Under the pieces are notes generated by a model. That model did no database searches. It was not told the origin of the DNA and worked only from the letters and a program-made list of their open reading frames with translations. A stretch of DNA of 64,000 bases. Source: Flammulina velutipes (lineage: Eukaryota > Basidiomycota > Agaricomycetes > Agaricales > Physalacriaceae). The stretch covers positions 682,001 through 746,000 of the forward strand of contig CM022370.1 of assembly GCA_011800155.1 (NCBI GenBank), in the 5' to 3' direction. Shown here piece after piece: positions 59,002 through 64,000 of the stretch (position 1 is its first letter; each line of letters starts with the position of its first letter). A program made the position numbers and the translations under genes.

Positions 59002-60447
59002 ATGAACCTCAACATAAGCACGGACAGTGCTCTCGCTGTCTTCAACGCATCCCTTCAACTTTTACCACTTCTTATACCAGCCTGGCGCTGGCCGTTTGCG
59101 CCTCGTCAAGTAACCGATGGCCGCGACTTGTTGCCTCTTCTATTGGCACCGTGGTCTTCCCCATCCCACACACATCCTGGCATCATTCTCTCGCGTCTAA
59201 TTCAGGCCTCGCTTCTTGTTCTTCGAATTCCTCCGGACTTCCATCTTGCGGCATATCCGCTATGGATCCTGCTTGCTCTCGTACGCACCGAGTTGGGATT
59301 CATTTTGACCAGAAGTGTGGGCTGGGCACTCCCTCCGCTCTTCCGACACTGGGCATTATATGAGGAAACATCAGGATTAGGAGCAACCATGGTGATGTAC
59401 TTTTATATGGCAGGCATTCCGGAGGGTATGCGAATACAGGACCGCCACTTCCTCCTCCTTTTTCCGCTCGTACTTGGATGGCTGGAGAACTCTCCGTGGA
59501 CATACGGCACCGCCATCGTTATAGGAATCATCATCTCTACCATCTTCAAAGCTGCATTCGCAGAGAACAAAGGTCTCCCCATACCCACCAACTCGGACCC
59601 CCCAAAATCCGACCACTCCTCCTACCGCATCGGTCTCTTGTCACTCATTCTGTTGTCCATTCCATATGCACTCAGCACGGCCACGTCCTCGTATACATCC
59701 CCATCAACTAACACGAATCCGTCCCTCAGTATTCTAGTTCTCACTTTCCCTCGACCCGGAGATTCAGACGGTCTACTCTCAACTACCATTGCGTCCTACG
59801 TCCCTCATTTATCCAATAACGTGACACTATCTGTTTTCACTCACGCAACTGGATTTGCTGCCTTCGCCGCTGCCCAGGCGTCGTTCTCAGACGTCGCCAC
59901 CTTCCATGCCGACGCGGACAGCCATCCTGTCGAACATTGGGGTCATTACCTTCATCTATCAGAGGCTTTGAAATGGGTGGAAGGAGAATGGATTATGCTC
60001 ATCGAGGATGACTTCCCTCTGTGCCCCGGAAGATGGTCTGCCATCGAGCAAGTCCTGGATGGACTACAACCTGAACAGGCCGGCTTTGTAGGAACAGGTG
60101 GCAGTGGGTTTATTATCCACCGGTCGCGACTCCGAATTCTGGCAGATCTTTTGAAACTGCACGCAGAACATCCTGTTGACTGGCGAAAACCCCCAGATGT
60201 AGTTATACAAGATTGTCTCCTTGGCGTATCTGCGGTGTGCCGAGGGCAACTTGACATAGATGGTCTTGGGAGAGGTCGTGGCGGTGGCGATGCGGGTGGA
60301 ATGGTTATTACCTCCAAATTAGTGCTCGACCACATAGGTGGAATGGCGTCGACGACACCTGGAAAGAAAGGGAATACTGACAAGTGGAGATGTGGCTGGA
60401 GGAATGCATTCCACGGGAAGCGTGGCGTCGAGGTGGTTGTCGTATAA
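59002..60447 (+). CDS. Polytopic membrane protein with putative GT-A glycosyltransferase domain
   Basis: A single exon of about 481 residues starting at MNLNISTDSALAV; a TTG-started longer frame was ignored. The N-terminal half has several hydrophobic segments (FNASLQLLPLLIPAWRW, AAYPLWILLALVRTELGFIL, FLLLFPLVLGWLEN, YGTAIVIGIIISTIFKA, LLSLILLSIPYALSTA). The C-terminal half begins SILVLTFPRPGDSDGLLSTT and contains GEWIMLIEDDFPLCPGRW, an E-D-D motif placed as in GT-A metal-binding sites. GFVGTGGSGFIIHRSRL and VVIQDCLLGVSAVCRG follow. The arrangement recalls PGAP4- or GnT-IV-like enzymes with an EDD motif, but the match is weak and the donor and acceptor are unknown. A secretory-pathway location is likely. 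The absence of introns is notable here. Confidence 0.6.
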   Translation: MNLNISTDSALAVFNASLQLLPLLIPAWRWPFAPRQVTDGRDLLPLLLAPWSSPSHTHPGIILSRLIQASLLVLRIPPDFHLAAYPLWILLALVRTELGFILTRSVGWALPPLFRHWALYEETSGLGATMVMYFYMAGIPEGMRIQDRHFLLLFPLVLGWLENSPWTYGTAIVIGIIISTIFKAAFAENKGLPIPTNSDPPKSDHSSYRIGLLSLILLSIPYALSTATSSYTSPSTNTNPSLSILVLTFPRPGDSDGLLSTTIASYVPHLSNNVTLSVFTHATGFAAFAAAQASFSDVATFHADADSHPVEHWGHYLHLSEALKWVEGEWIMLIEDDFPLCPGRWSAIEQVLDGLQPEQAGFVGTGGSGFIIHRSRLRILADLLKLHAEHPVDWRKPPDVVIQDCLLGVSAVCRGQLDIDGLGRGRGGGDAGGMVITSKLVLDHIGGMASTTPGKKGNTDKWRCGWRNAFHGKRGVEVVVV

Positions 60448-60630
60448 TCCGGACATTTATTTGAAAGCATCTTACAGTATATATGGAGGAAATAATCTAT
60501 AGTTTACATACGCTCCGTTGTCGTTCGTTCATGACTATTCTTACTTAACAGTGTCCTTCCGGCTGCTTGAAATTGAGGCGTTCTGTGATTAGCGGCAGGG
60601 TCGGCACTCGAATGACGTGTCGTATTACAT

Positions 60631-60642
60631 GAGCACGTGCTC
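60631..60642. promoter_or_regulatory. Perfect E-box palindrome upstream of mtHsp70
   Basis: GAGCACGTGCTC is a 12 bp perfect palindrome centred on CACGTG, a bHLH-factor site, about 90 bp before the start codon and directly next to the heat-shock element. Confidence 0.55.
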
Positions 60643-60660
60643 TTCTCGAAGCTCGGAGAA
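60643..60660 (+). promoter_or_regulatory. Heat-shock element upstream of mtHsp70
   Basis: TTCTCGAAGCTCGGAGAA contains TTC-nn-GAA, then a degenerate TCG and GAA in the correct 5 bp phase, so four alternating units with one mismatch. It lies about 70 bp upstream of the mtHsp70 ATG, fitting direct control by Hsf1. Confidence 0.65.
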
Positions 60661-60731
60661 AGCCGGGGATTACATATACAGTCCCAAAAAATTGCGAAAC
60701 CCAGAACACTTCTCCTTCTCATCCTCCTACC

Positions 60732-63173
<2,442 letters not shown>

Positions 63174-64000
63174 GCGTCCTCATCCACGTTCTTCTCGACC
63201 ATCGCTCCGGGCACTAGACGACGCCTTGCCAAAAGTACAGTCTGCCGTTACCTTACTTACACATAGTCCTGTTTCCGCTATTATATTGCTATTTGACACC
63301 CCACTCACCATTGCATATTTCGTATCTGTCGTTACTATTGCATTGTAATACACCTCAATCATGATCTCTACAAAAAACGCAAGTGCTTGAAGTGGGTTGT
63401 GTCACAGTTAGAGGCATTTCAAATTATGGTCAGTTGTCAGTTGAATGAACGCCTTGGCGACTGCTTAGTGCTTAACGCTCAGTGGCCACAGCAAGTCCGT
63501 GATCCTTTTTATCGGACAAATCTCCACCTCCCGTTATGATATGTTGGTTTCGTTGCGCGGGAGCTGAACAGATCCTATTCGTCGTTATTCAATGAATCGA
63601 ACGCTCAAGCAGATCCCGCTTGTAATTATTCACTGAATTGAGGCTCACCCCACAGACCCACAACATGTACCTTTAATTCAACGGTGGCTGTGAGGTTCCG
63701 CTGGCGGGTGCTGGACGTATTGGCCGTATCTGTCGGCGACGTAGTGGTACCTTTCAGGACTAACTAGACGATTGGTTTTCTTCTTCTAGCTTGCCGTGCA
63801 ATGAGCATGAGCTCCTCACGATCGTCTGGTCAGTTTCAAAGGTGTTAGCTGCAGTACTAAATCTCGGAATCGTGAGTTGCATAATATCATAATACTGGTA
63901 AAGATCTACCCATAACATTTGGAAGTAGCCACCTTCACCCGAATCTCGGATGGGAACATCAGCCGTACGAGTAAGTAGGAACTGCCGTGGTGAGTAGGTC
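63174..64000. other. Downstream region to window end
   Basis: About 830 bp without a gene I can support. An ATG at 63801 opens a short frame (MSMSSSRSSGQFQ) followed by a possible gt donor, which could be a first exon of a gene continuing to the right, but nothing confirms it. Confidence 0.35.

Overview
The window is nuclear DNA of a mushroom-forming basidiomycete (Agaricomycotina). Genes are dense and interrupted by many 45-60 bp GT-AG introns. A trifunctional TRP1 carries glutamine amidotransferase, IGPS and PRAI domains on one chain. Several proteins are of kinds typical of this group: a MYND-finger protein, an F-box protein, a protein resembling the DUF6697 family, a DUF262 protein with a long disordered tail, and NoxR. 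I reconstructed 28 protein-coding genes by joining open frames across consensus splice sites and checking frame and family motifs. I saw no rRNA, tRNA, CRISPR array or intact transposon.

Layout, left to right. 0-13.8 kb: the 3' part of a Drs2-type P4 flippase, NoxR, a MYND-finger protein, an F-box protein, TRP1 and a small unknown gene. 13.8-15.4 kb has no gene I can support. 15.4-25.4 kb: a Pex30/dysferlin-domain peroxin, a monoacylglycerol lipase, clathrin light chain divergent from GEP4 (75 bp apart), a Nudix NADH pyrophosphatase and a Ser/Pro/Gln-rich protein. 25.8-34 kb: a PalH/Rim21-like membrane protein (copy A), a small coiled-coil protein, nucleoporin NDC1 and a mitochondrial MDL1-type ABC transporter. 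34.9-45.7 kb: a Zn2Cys6 regulator, a mitochondrial carrier, a Bsd2/NDFIP-like adaptor, PalH-like copy B and a large protein with four copies of a cysteine module. 46.3-63.2 kb: a secreted GH12 endoglucanase, the DUF262 protein, TRAPPC11, the DUF6697-like protein, a SUR7/PalI-type protein, a putative membrane glycosyltransferase and mitochondrial Hsp70 with a heat-shock element next to an E-box palindrome.

Functional links are mostly housekeeping: membrane traffic (flippase, clathrin, TRAPPC11), mitochondria (GEP4, MDL1, carrier, Hsp70) and peroxisomes (Pex30-like). The less ordinary features are two PalH-like paralogues with matching exon lengths in the same window as a PalI-type protein; a run of 16, 7 and 10 nt micro-exons in the DUF262 gene; and the four-fold C-x4-C...C-x2-C protein. 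All assignments are by reading and recalled family motifs. No search was run.
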